Positions 41,704 to 49,901 of a stretch of DNA of 64,000 nt are shown here, piece after piece. Below the pieces are notes generated by a model. It saw only the letters and a list, made by a program, of their open reading frames with translations, did no database searches and had not been told where the DNA came from. Source of the DNA: Eshraghiella sp964414835 (GTDB lineage: Bacteria; Bacillota; Clostridia; Lachnospirales; Lachnospiraceae); NCBI GenBank assembly GCA_964414835.1, contig CAYPWY010000001.1, positions 91,841-155,840 of the forward strand, given 5' to 3'. Position 1 is the stretch's first letter. Each line of letters opens with the position of its first letter. Position numbers and translations under genes: made by a program.

Positions 41704-43110
41704 TTATTTTAAAAATGCCAGATATCCGCGCATTGTCTCGTAAATGTCAATTTTGCTTGTAACCTCATACGGCGCATGCATATTCTGAACCGCAACACCG
41801 CAGTCCATAACATTCATTCCGTAATTGGCAAGAATATATGCTATTGTTCCGCCGCCTCCGGCATCAACCTTGCCAAGCTCTGCCATCTGATATGCCACGC
41901 CATCGCTTTCAAAAGCTGCCCTTACCTGTGCAACATACTCGGCATTGGCATCATTGCTTCCTGACTTTCCTCTTGAACCTGTAAATTTATTAAGCACTAT
42001 GCCTCTTCCAAAGAATGACGCATTCTTTTTCTCAAAAACCGAAGGATAATTAGGGTCATATGCGGCATTTACATCTGATGAGAGCATTACTGAATTGGTC
42101 ATTGCCCTTCTCAAAGTAATATCATTGTAGCCGCCCATTCTGTCAATAAGCTCTGCAACCATATTTTCAAAGAACTTAGAGTGCATTCCCGTAGCCCCCA
42201 CACTTCCTATCTCCTCCTTGTCAACAAGCAGACAGGCAGTTGTCTTCTTAGGATTCTCAGTCTGAAGCATGGCTGCAAGCGATGTGTAAGCGCACACCCT
42301 GTCATCCTGACCGTAACCCATAATCATACTGTTATCTATTCCCATATTGCGGGCAGGTCCTGCCGGAACAGCCTCCAGCTCCGCAGACATAAAGTCCTCT
42401 TCGGTAAAACCGTATTTTTTCTGAAGAAGCTTGAGAATGTATGCCTTGCTTTTTTCTTTATCATCTTTAGCTTCATTATCACCGTCTTTTTTCTTGCCGC
42501 CGCCCATAGGCATACTGCCTACAAGAATGTCAAGAGCCTCGCCCTCAACCACTTTGGCACCCTTTTTTTCAAGCTGCTCCCCTGCAAGATGAACTAAAAG
42601 GTCAGATACGCCCACTACCGGGTCGTCCATATCCTCGCCTATAACAACATTTATTTTCTTGCCGCTTGTGAGCACAACCACTCCGTGAAGTGCAAGAGGA
42701 AGTGCGGTCCACTGATATTTTTTGATTCCGCCATAATAATGAGTGTCAAGAAGAACAAGCTCCTCATCCTGATAAAGAGGATTCTGCTTAACATCAAGTC
42801 TCGGTGAATCAATGTGTGCTCCGAGAATCTTCATTCCTTTCTCAATGGGCTCCGTTCCTATATTGAAAAGAACAAGCGCCTTGCCCATATTTGAAGCATA
42901 TACTTTATCTCCTGCTTTGAGTGTTGAGTTTTTCTTAATTATCTCCTGCAAATCAACGTAGCCGTACCGCTTGGCAATCTCTATACTTTTTGCGGTACAT
43001 TCCCTCTCTGTTTTGCACTCGGAAATAAACTGTCTGTATTCCTCGCAAAACTCCATAACTTTATTGATTTTTTTCTTGTCGCACTTAGTCCATGCATTTT
43101 CGCGTACCAT
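41704..43110 (-). CDS. M18 family zinc aminopeptidase
   Basis: The 468-residue protein is a cytosolic M18 metallopeptidase. Metal ligands are in G-A-H-I-D-S-P-R near 97-104, V-D-K-E-E-I-G near 297-303 and a C-terminal M-H-A-P-Y-E segment; the dimer/active-site segment G-Y-G-Q-D-D-R-V is near 268-275. The family removes N-terminal residues, often acidic, from peptides. A lysine/aspartate-rich insertion lies near 205-225. AAGGAGG precedes the ATG. A small GGTGTC/GGCACC hairpin (43139-43153) separates it from scpB. Confidence 0.9.
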   Translation of the reverse strand: MVRENAWTKCDKKKINKVMEFCEEYRQFISECKTERECTAKSIEIAKRYGYVDLQEIIKKNSTLKAGDKVYASNMGKALVLFNIGTEPIEKGMKILGAHIDSPRLDVKQNPLYQDEELVLLDTHYYGGIKKYQWTALPLALHGVVVLTSGKKINVVIGEDMDDPVVGVSDLLVHLAGEQLEKKGAKVVEGEALDILVGSMPMGGGKKKDGDNEAKDDKEKSKAYILKLLQKKYGFTEEDFMSAELEAVPAGPARNMGIDNSMIMGYGQDDRVCAYTSLAAMLQTENPKKTTACLLVDKEEIGSVGATGMHSKFFENMVAELIDRMGGYNDITLRRAMTNSVMLSSDVNAAYDPNYPSVFEKKNASFFGRGIVLNKFTGSRGKSGSNDANAEYVAQVRAAFESDGVAYQMAELGKVDAGGGGTIAYILANYGMNVMDCGVAVQNMHAPYEVTSKIDIYETMRGYLAFLK

Positions 43111-43162
43111 TATAATACCTCCTTATGGTATAATTTACGGTGCCAGTGACACCTTACATATT

Positions 43163-43738
43163 CTATATTTCAAGCTTCAGCTGTGTTTCTTCCTCGGCTT
43201 CTACTTTAAAATCAGCCAGCATTTCAGGGCTTATTGACGGCAGCTCCTCCACTGATGTAAGTCCGAAGCCTCTGAGAAAATCCTCTGTGGTTCCGAATAA
43301 TATTGGTCTTCCGGGAGCATCAAGCCTTCCAAGCTCCGTTATGAGATTATATTCCAGAAGCTTATTTACCGCATAATCGCTTTTTACACCTCGTATCTGT
43401 TCAATCTCAAGACGGGTAATAGGCTGTTTATATGCAATTATTGACAAAGTTTCAAGCACTGACTCTGTTAAAACATGTCGTTTGGGCTGGGTCGCAACCT
43501 TTACTATGCTTTCATAGCATTCTGCCTTGGTACACATCTGAAAACTGTCCTCAAGCTCTATTATCTTGATTCCCCTATCCTGTGCACTGTATTTGTCCAT
43601 CATATTGTGTATAAGCCTGCGTGTTGTTTCCACGTCCTGTCCTATCGCCAATGCCAGTTTTCCGGTTTCCACCGAATCTCCCATTGTAAACAGCACTGCC
43701 TCTATTACGGCTTCCATATTACTTATATTCATTTCCAT
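43163..43738 (-). CDS. scpB: segregation and condensation protein ScpB
   Basis: The 191-residue winged-helix protein has the family pattern A-V-I-E-A-V-L-F near 9-16, S-V-L-E-T-L-S-I-I-A-Y-K-Q-P-I-T-R near 92-108 and G-R-P-I-L-F-G-T-T near 141-149. It forms the SMC-ScpA-ScpB condensin complex for chromosome segregation. ATG 43738 has AAAGGG eight bases upstream and lies 14 bp after the scpA stop. Confidence 0.95.
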   Translation of the reverse strand: MEMNISNMEAVIEAVLFTMGDSVETGKLALAIGQDVETTRRLIHNMMDKYSAQDRGIKIIELEDSFQMCTKAECYESIVKVATQPKRHVLTESVLETLSIIAYKQPITRLEIEQIRGVKSDYAVNKLLEYNLITELGRLDAPGRPILFGTTEDFLRGFGLTSVEELPSISPEMLADFKVEAEEETQLKLEI

Positions 43739-43752
43739 CTGTGTACCCTTTC

Positions 43753-44496
43753 TCAATCAAGTGCGTTAATAAGTATATCGTCCGTCCTTCTTTCCTGTAT
43801 GACTGATATTTTTCCGCCCTTAATCATCTCCAAAATTACCAGAAAAGTAACTACTATCTCCATTTTGCTGCCATTACTGCTTAAAAGCTGCCTGAAGGAG
43901 CAGTTCTTATGTGTTCCGATATATTGGTACACATAGGCACTCTTCTCCTCAAGATTGACTTCTTCCTTTTCTATTCTTCCGAATTTGCTTCTAATAGGGT
44001 CAATCTTATCCTCACTTCTCCTGATTACTTCGTTAAAAATTTCCCGAAGCTTCACAAGTGTCATATCTCCCATAAGCTCGCCGATGTCCACAGGTTCTTC
44101 ATACTCCGAAATTTCAGGAGGAACAGTGGATTTCTTAAACATTGACTTATCGGCATCAATTTGCCTGTCACGGAGTTCATAGGACATATATTTATACATC
44201 TTGTACTCCAGAAGCTTTTCAACCAGTTCCTGCCTTGGGTCTTCCCCATCCTCCTGTGGCTCCTCGTCGGCCGGCAGCAGCATCTTTGACTTAATATCAA
44301 GCAGCATCGCCGCCATCACAAGAAACTCACTGACAATATTTAAGTCTTCCTTTTCCATTCTGGCAATATAGTCAAGATACTGGTCTGTAATGATTGCTAT
44401 CGGTATATCATAAATATTAACTTTATTCTTATCTATAAGATGAAGCAGAAGGTCCAAGGGTCCCTCGAATACTTCAAGCTTAACTTCAAGTGCCAT
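43753..44496 (-). CDS. scpA: segregation and condensation protein ScpA
   Basis: The 247-residue kleisin begins L-E-V-F-E-G-P-L-D-L-L-L-H-L-I near 7-21, followed by D-I-P-I-A-I-I-T-D-Q-Y. The middle is acidic and the C-terminal winged helix ends near I-L-I-N-A-L-D. It bridges the SMC heads with ScpB. ATG 44496 follows GGAGG by five bases, whereas the upstream ATG at 44511 has no site. Confidence 0.95.
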   Translation of the reverse strand: MALEVKLEVFEGPLDLLLHLIDKNKVNIYDIPIAIITDQYLDYIARMEKEDLNIVSEFLVMAAMLLDIKSKMLLPADEEPQEDGEDPRQELVEKLLEYKMYKYMSYELRDRQIDADKSMFKKSTVPPEISEYEEPVDIGELMGDMTLVKLREIFNEVIRRSEDKIDPIRSKFGRIEKEEVNLEEKSAYVYQYIGTHKNCSFRQLLSSNGSKMEIVVTFLVILEMIKGGKISVIQERRTDDILINALD

Positions 44497-44549
44497 ATTT
44501 TCCTCCGGCATTAATACTGGCTGCAGTCAGCCTGCCTTTAATCGTACCA

Positions 44550-45359
44550 TTATAATCCGTTCTTTGCAAGAATTTTCAACTGTATAAGCTCCGGTCTGTT
44601 ATTGATGCGTATCTTAGGCGAATGTGCTCCAAGTCCCCTTCCCAGCAGCATAAGACTGTCATTATGGAAATACATTCCGCAGTCATATTGAGGAATAAGT
44701 GAAAGTCTTGGTGAAACCAGGCCTCCGATTCCGGGTATCCTCACCATTCCTCCGTGAAAATGCCCCGATATGGTAAGGTCAGCTCCCCAGTCGGCGTAAT
44801 TGGTAAAATATTCAGGATTATGTGCCAGCAGAATATTATACATACTCCTGTCCGCCAAACCAAGATGCTTGTCCATAAGCCCGCTTCCCATTGCAGTCTT
44901 TTTGAACCTGCCGTAAAATACCGAGTCTATCTCAACTCCTGAAAGTGCTGTTTTGGCATCATCCTTATCAAGAATGATTGTCTCATCCTCCAGAAATACA
45001 ACTCCTGCTTCCGTAAGATAATCTCTGATGTCATAGAAACGGCTGCCGTAGGTATCTTCATAAAGCTTCATTCTGTACTCATGGTTTCCAAGCGCGAAAA
45101 ATACAGGGAAATGCCCCGCCAGCGTTGCCAGATAGTTTATGACGTCCGCAGGATTATCTCTTACAGAGCCGTTAAACATATCCCCCGCAATAAGGATTGC
45201 GTCAGGTGCGGATTTTTTGATAATATGGTTTATATAATGCAAATCAATTCCATAATCATTGGAATGCAGGTCACACATTACAATGAATTTGAACCCCGGA
45301 AATCCTTCCGGGAGCTTGTCCGTTTCTATTGTATATTCGGTAAAATCTATTTTTTTCAT
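44550..45359 (-). CDS. calcineurin-like metallophosphoesterase
   Basis: The 269-residue protein has the dinuclear-metal phosphoesterase motifs: M-C-D-L-H near 28-32, I-A-G-D-M near 58-62, L-G-N-H-E near 92-96, A-H-N-P near 186 and S-G-H-F-H-G-G near 207-213. Membrane-bound relatives (YkuE/LpxH type) act on UDP-diacylglucosamine or similar; this one lacks a clear signal or membrane segment. Substrate unknown. GGAGG precedes ATG 45359. Confidence 0.85.
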   Translation of the reverse strand: MKKIDFTEYTIETDKLPEGFPGFKFIVMCDLHSNDYGIDLHYINHIIKKSAPDAILIAGDMFNGSVRDNPADVINYLATLAGHFPVFFALGNHEYRMKLYEDTYGSRFYDIRDYLTEAGVVFLEDETIILDKDDAKTALSGVEIDSVFYGRFKKTAMGSGLMDKHLGLADRSMYNILLAHNPEYFTNYADWGADLTISGHFHGGMVRIPGIGGLVSPRLSLIPQYDCGMYFHNDSLMLLGRGLGAHSPKIRINNRPELIQLKILAKNGL

Positions 45360-45399
45360 AATTCCTCCGCAATCCGAGACACAAAGTTTTACATTTATC

Positions 45400-45428
45400 A
45401 TTGTACCCAAATTTTGCATAATTCGCAA
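45400..45428 (-). promoter_or_regulatory. promoter of the metallophosphoesterase gene
   Basis: On the minus strand TTGCGA (45428-45423) and TACAAT (45405-45400) are spaced by 17 bp, about 40 bp before the ATG. Confidence 0.65.
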
Positions 45429-45442
45429 TCATTATTTAACAC

Positions 45443-45471
45443 TTGATAAATTTCCTTTTTTTGCATATACT
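45443..45471 (+). promoter_or_regulatory. promoter of the YihY-family gene
   Basis: TTGATA (45443-45448) and TATACT (45466-45471) are 17 bp apart, back to back with the phosphoesterase promoter. An AAAGGA site precedes the ATG at 45508. Confidence 0.7.
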
Positions 45472-45507
45472 GTATAAGTGACGATTTCAGTGAAAGGATA
45501 CCTATAC

Positions 45508-46368
45508 ATGAAGCTTTTTGCATCCATAGCGGTTATTGCCAATAAAGTTAAAGAGGATTATGTAAGTGCGTTTGCAGCCCAGTCAGCACTGTTCATAATC
45601 ATGAGTTTTGTTCCTTTCCTGCTTCTTTTGATGACGATTATCAAGTACACCCCCCTTACGGAAGAGACTTTGCTTACATTTGTAACCAACTTTGCTCCCG
45701 ATGCATTTAAAGAGGGGCTTGCTTCGATTATAAACCAGATTTACGATAATGCCAGCGCTTCAGTAATTCTTATCTCCCTCATTTCCCTGTTATGGATTGC
45801 AGGTAAGGGCTGCAATGCGCTTATTGAGGGACTTAATTCGGTGTTTGACATTAAGGAGCACCGTAACGCATTCGTTCTGAGACTCTATTCGATTCTCTAC
45901 ACCATTGTTTTTGCTGTCATAATTATTGTATGTCTGCTTATATTTATTCTGGGCAACCAGATTTTGATATTTTTCAATAAACACGTTCCGTTTTTGGCAA
46001 ATATCATAGAAGCAATACTGAATCTCAGAGTTCTTATATCAGTGGCTCTGTTTACAACATTTTTTACGTTTCTTTATGTGGCCATACCTAACAGACACAC
46101 CAAAATCCGCCGCCAGATTCCGGGGGCTCTGTTTTCATCAGTGGGATGGACGGGATTTTCTTTCTTTTTCTCAATATATGTAAATTATTCACATAACGTT
46201 TCCATTATATACGGAAGCCTTACAATGGTTGTATGTGCAATGCTGTGGCTTTACGTGTGCATGTTTATATTCCTTTTGGGCGCAGAAATTAATCTCTACG
46301 TGGAGCAGTGGAATATGGGCAAATCTGTTGACAAAGCCGTTGACATCACTCATCCTCGTAAACGCTGA
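45508..46368 (+). CDS. YihY/BrkB family inner-membrane protein
   Basis: The 286-residue protein has about six membrane segments and the family pattern A-F-A-A-Q-S-A-L-F-I-I-M-S-F-V-P-F near 21-37, W-I-A-G-K-G-C-N-A-L-I-E-G-L-N near 95-109, and V-A-I-P-N-R near 190. The family was once called RNase BN in error; its function is unknown. It is a single plus-strand gene whose 3' end overlaps the convergent SpoIID-like gene by 23 bp. Confidence 0.85.
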   Translation: MKLFASIAVIANKVKEDYVSAFAAQSALFIIMSFVPFLLLLMTIIKYTPLTEETLLTFVTNFAPDAFKEGLASIINQIYDNASASVILISLISLLWIAGKGCNALIEGLNSVFDIKEHRNAFVLRLYSILYTIVFAVIIIVCLLIFILGNQILIFFNKHVPFLANIIEAILNLRVLISVALFTTFFTFLYVAIPNRHTKIRRQIPGALFSSVGWTGFSFFFSIYVNYSHNVSIIYGSLTMVVCAMLWLYVCMFIFLLGAEINLYVEQWNMGKSVDKAVDITHPRKR

Positions 46369-48691
46369 TAATTGTTGAGCCTTCAAAGAAAAACTGCAGT
46401 ATTTCGTCATATTTCATTCCTGCCTTCACCATGTTGGATACGGCATTCTGGCTCATTCCTATTCCGTGGCCATATCCGCCGCCACGTATAATGTATCCGC
46501 TTTCGCCGTCTTTTTCTTCGTAACTTTCAAACATACAGTACGCACTTGGCAGAATGTAAAATGTGGTTGTATCTCCCTTTAAAAGAGTAATAGGATTGTC
46601 ATGAGGGCACAGAAGGTATCTTATATTCAGTTCGTTATCCACCTTAATGGTCGCCTCAGTTCCCTCAATTATCATTGACATAATAGCCCCGCCGGTACTT
46701 CTCTCCTGAACCTTTATGGACTTTACGTTTCCAATATTCCGTATCTCCTGAGAAACCCATTTATCCCCCTGAAGCACCTGTATCTGGGATGGATTTGCAC
46801 AATATCTTGAATAAAGGTACTCATTTACGCTTCTGGTTATCTCTGAAAGGGACATTTGCACTGACCATCGGTAATAACCGAAACCATAATCAAAATCGGT
46901 TTCATCCGTATTGCTTATAAACTCAGCGAATGCCTCCTCCGATGACAAATCGGTGGATTCTCTGTCAGGATTGACTGTGGTTGCCTTAAGGTATGGGCAT
47001 GAATCAGGATTCCCGCCCCATACAGAATTATCAGATGTATGCCCGCATGATGTGGAATAATAGTATGTCGTAATGGGATTGCCGTCATATGCCGCAACCT
47101 CTCCGTAGGTCTCCCTGACTGCTTCTGTAGACTCTTCCTGCTCCTTGACATTGTTGTAAACCTGAAAATTCACGCTGTCATCCACATGGGCTCCATACTG
47201 GCTGTATGAATTGTTGAGAAGCTGACGGTAAGCGTAGCTTCTGGCACAAACCGCCTGAACCTTAAGAGCTTCCACTCCAAACCGGTTAGGCATCTCGCTT
47301 GGAACCACCGCATACAGGTACTCCTCTATCAAAACATCATTAATCAGGACAAGTCCTTCATCATACGCCGCCACCTCTATTCTGCCTCGGTATGACGGAT
47401 TTCCGTATGATTTCTCAACTGTAAGTATCTGTATTCTGCCGGATGTACTGTCAGACTCTACTATTACACGCCCATCGTCTATAAGTGACGAATCCTTATA
47501 TATGTCAACTATATCTCCCGCCTTATGTTTTTCCTCTACATCCCCATATTTTACCGTAAAATCACCTGTCCCCGTAAGTGATACTCTCTCATGAAAAAGC
47601 GAGGTGAATCCTGTTGACATAATAAGCACTCTTATATTGTCCGCAGTAAGCGTTCTTGATATTATAGCGGCACAGATTTTATGATCCGCCACCACAAAAT
47701 CCGTAATGTCGTATCCCACCAGAATATCCTTGACACTCATCTCTTCAATAACGCCGTAGGTTTTATATACGCGAAAATCCTCATCAACCTCAAGGCTTCC
47801 ATAACCTTCTATCTCTATCTTATTATTGTCCGCCATGAGAACCTTGCCGTCTATGGTGTCATTTTTCAGAGATATTGAAACAACCTTACCGCTTTCCATA
47901 TATATATCCCCCACTGTCTGGGAAAAATCCGCCGCCAGCGTTCCGGTGCTAAACTGCCTTTTGGCACCTCCGATATACGCAGTTATTTTGTTGCCCTGAC
48001 CATTTTCAAGCCACACATTGCGGTATGTGACATCATCAGAAAGCTTTACCACTATTCCTACAATCTCATTATCACGCACATACACCTTGATTTTGCGGTC
48101 TATGTATCTGTCAAGGGCAAGCCCCTCAAAGCTGTAACTGCCGTTGGATGTATAAGTCTGCCACTTTGCAGCGGTATCGGTGTTTGAGGGAGTCATGCAT
48201 ATTATAAGCTCCTCTGTATGTACTCCATCCTGCGAACCTTCGATTGCAACAAGATAATCATATATCTCGTCAAAATATTTTTTGCGCATTTTTTTACCTG
48301 ATTTATAGGAAGCAATATCTATTCCTGTGGCTTCATCCACCGTACTGAGCGATACTCCTTTTATCTCAAGGTACTTTTCCATATCGCCGTATGTAAATGC
48401 CTTCATAACATATGATGCTTTGTCAATTCCGCTGTAATCCACATATCCCATTTCATTCATATAGTTAAAATATTTCTCATACCACATATCCTCCGACTGT
48501 TCTCCAAAGCTGTCCGGAGCCGACTGTATGGTATTTTTGTCCGCTTCAAGAAGGGACAGCATTTTATATGCAAGCTGTCTGGTAATATGCTCACTTTCGT
48601 TTTTCTTTGTAATAAGAACAGCAAGACATATTCCTAATCCCAGTATTATTAGGAAAATAACAATCACTGCGATTTTTTTCTTTTTGGTCAT
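46346..48691 (-). CDS. large membrane-anchored SpoIID/LytB-domain protein
   Basis: The 781-residue protein has an N-terminal membrane helix (residues 7-28) and about 400 extracytoplasmic residues of no recognised family, perhaps beta-rich. A SpoIID domain runs from about 435 to 775, with the catalytic-type Glu466 in V-V-P-S-E-M-P, Q-A-V-C-A-R-S-Y-A near 479-487, the cysteine in S-T-S-C-G-H-T-S and the C-terminal G-G-G-Y-G-H-G-I-G-M-S-Q. SpoIID is a lytic transglycosylase cutting denuded glycan strands during engulfment. This protein is roughly twice the usual length, so it may be a vegetative LytB-like relative. Confidence 0.88.
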   Translation of the reverse strand: MTKKKKIAVIVIFLIILGLGICLAVLITKKNESEHITRQLAYKMLSLLEADKNTIQSAPDSFGEQSEDMWYEKYFNYMNEMGYVDYSGIDKASYVMKAFTYGDMEKYLEIKGVSLSTVDEATGIDIASYKSGKKMRKKYFDEIYDYLVAIEGSQDGVHTEELIICMTPSNTDTAAKWQTYTSNGSYSFEGLALDRYIDRKIKVYVRDNEIVGIVVKLSDDVTYRNVWLENGQGNKITAYIGGAKRQFSTGTLAADFSQTVGDIYMESGKVVSISLKNDTIDGKVLMADNNKIEIEGYGSLEVDEDFRVYKTYGVIEEMSVKDILVGYDITDFVVADHKICAAIISRTLTADNIRVLIMSTGFTSLFHERVSLTGTGDFTVKYGDVEEKHKAGDIVDIYKDSSLIDDGRVIVESDSTSGRIQILTVEKSYGNPSYRGRIEVAAYDEGLVLINDVLIEEYLYAVVPSEMPNRFGVEALKVQAVCARSYAYRQLLNNSYSQYGAHVDDSVNFQVYNNVKEQEESTEAVRETYGEVAAYDGNPITTYYYSTSCGHTSDNSVWGGNPDSCPYLKATTVNPDRESTDLSSEEAFAEFISNTDETDFDYGFGYYRWSVQMSLSEITRSVNEYLYSRYCANPSQIQVLQGDKWVSQEIRNIGNVKSIKVQERSTGGAIMSMIIEGTEATIKVDNELNIRYLLCPHDNPITLLKGDTTTFYILPSAYCMFESYEEKDGESGYIIRGGGYGHGIGMSQNAVSNMVKAGMKYDEILQFFFEGSTIISVYEDE

Positions 48692-48755
48692 ACCGTCATC
48701 CCTCCTGCAAATATATCAAGTCATAATCACTGCTTGTTCAATTCTATTCGCAAGG

Positions 48756-48994
48756 CAATAAAAATAGACCTGCTTGCAGGTCTTTTGACATAACATATGT
48801 TCCCCAAAATGCCGTTTCCTATGATTTTGACGCCTAGCAAAGCTAGGTGGGTAACCGCAAATAAGCTTCTGCCTTCCACTGCATACGGAGGCCTGACATC
48901 CACTTAAAAATATAGGAATCCCTTTGGTCAAATGTAGGTTCAAAACTATAGGAGTTGTCGAACATTTCAGGAAACATATAACTAAGTTGTTTAT
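48756..48994 (-). ncRNA. ssrS: 6S RNA
   Basis: The minus-strand RNA folds as 6S RNA, the regulator that occupies sigma-A RNA polymerase. A long closing stem pairs ATATGTT, TGAAATG and TCCTAT (about 48980-48947) with ATAGGA, CATTTT and AACATAT (about 48820-48794). It encloses a large central bubble, with a small CCTAGC-TTT-GCTAGG hairpin on its 3' side and a terminal GCCT/AGGC stem. The 5' TGAAATGTTCG and 3' ACGGCATTTTGGGGA match the ends of the E. coli molecule in style. A promoter (49001-49029) and a terminator (48760-48783) frame it. Confidence 0.88.
48760..48783 (-). terminator. terminator of 6S RNA
   Basis: AGACCTGC (48766-48773) and GCAGGTCT (48776-48783) form a perfect 8-bp stem, followed on the minus strand by ATTTTTATT. 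Confidence 0.85.
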
Positions 48995-49000
48995 AAACTT

Positions 49001-49029
49001 AGTATACTCTATTGTATGCATTTTTTCAA
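49001..49029 (-). promoter_or_regulatory. 6S RNA promoter
   Basis: On the minus strand TTGAAA (49029-49024) and TATACT (49006-49001) are spaced by 17 bp. An 8-bp inverted repeat (48981-48988 with 48996-49003, arms ACTAAGTT/AACTTAGT) spans the start site. Confidence 0.75.
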
Positions 49030-49053
49030 GAAGTAATCACCGCAATTTCTTGG

Positions 49054-49896
49054 TTAATTTTTACAGAAATTTTCGATAATATCCCTTTTGCTGCATGCGT
49101 TTTCAAATCCCAAATCATACATCTTTCGGATTATGCTTTTATCCTTTTCAATGCGTCCCATTTTAATATACTCAGTTGGCTGCAGCACCAGCGCTTTCCC
49201 ATCACGTGCAAATTCTGCCACGGCGTCCAGCTGCTTGTTGTAGGTAATGTATCTGGTGTTAAAAGCATTGGCAAATTCCCTGTGTTTATGATAAATAATG
49301 TTGGCAAATGGTCCGCCGTCTTTTTTCTTACGGTATCCCGCCGGTCTTGTAAGAACCACAAGAACTCTGTCAAAGCCCATCTCAATTATTTTCATAATCG
49401 GTATGCTGTCCGCAATTCCTCCGTCCAGATACTTCTTTCCGTCAATTTCTACCGGATGGGACACAAACGGAAGGGAGCCTGATGCCCGCAGGTATTCCAT
49501 ATCCGCCTCCAAATCCGTAATCTTAATATACTCTGCTTTTCCCGTATCAAGATTAGTCACCACAGCATAAAATTCTTCCGGAGAATTATTAAATGTGTCA
49601 AAATCCACAGGGTCCAATCTGTACACAATATCATCAAAACAGAATTTTCTGTTCATCAAATCCCCTGTTGTTATAAAAGAATGAAAACCCATGTATCGTT
49701 TATCACCGATATAGTTCATATTATATCTAAGCACACGCCCACGCTGTCTCGATTTATAATTAAGTCCGAAAAGTGCTCCTGCCGATACTCCCATAATTGC
49801 ATCGAAATGCACTTCCATATCCATAAGTGCATCAAGCACTCCGGCAGTATACATACCACGCATACCGCCGCCCTCAAGTAAAAGTGCCGTTTTCAT
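49054..49896 (-). CDS. patatin-like phospholipase family protein
   Basis: The 280-residue protein has the oxyanion motif L-E-G-G-G-M-R-G near 7-14, the nucleophile elbow G-V-S-A-G near 36-40 and the second catalytic residue in L-D-G-G-I-A-D-S near 157-164. These RssA/YlbK-type proteins are lipid acyl hydrolases of unknown substrate. There is no signal peptide. ATG 49896 is preferred over a GTG nine bases upstream. It follows the GH3 gene closely and is probably co-transcribed with it. Confidence 0.88.
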   Translation of the reverse strand: MKTALLLEGGGMRGMYTAGVLDALMDMEVHFDAIMGVSAGALFGLNYKSRQRGRVLRYNMNYIGDKRYMGFHSFITTGDLMNRKFCFDDIVYRLDPVDFDTFNNSPEEFYAVVTNLDTGKAEYIKITDLEADMEYLRASGSLPFVSHPVEIDGKKYLDGGIADSIPIMKIIEMGFDRVLVVLTRPAGYRKKKDGGPFANIIYHKHREFANAFNTRYITYNKQLDAVAEFARDGKALVLQPTEYIKMGRIEKDKSIIRKMYDLGFENACSKRDIIENFCKN

Positions 49897-49901
49897 ATTA
49901 T

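Noticed and set aside
43139..43153. Small GGTGTC/GGCACC hairpin between scpB and the M18 gene as a riboswitch
   Set aside because: The stem is only six pairs with a 3-nt loop and no conserved surrounding sequence; at most a weak structural element in the M18 leader.
48951..48961. Spo0A-box-like TGTCGAA near 48.96 kb
   Set aside because: It is part of the conserved 5' strand of 6S RNA (GTTCGACAAC) and is not placed before a gene.
48716..49021. Minus-strand open frame of about 100 codons
   Set aside because: It coincides with 6S RNA, its terminator and promoter; the conserved RNA features explain the sequence and the peptide has no protein-like pattern.
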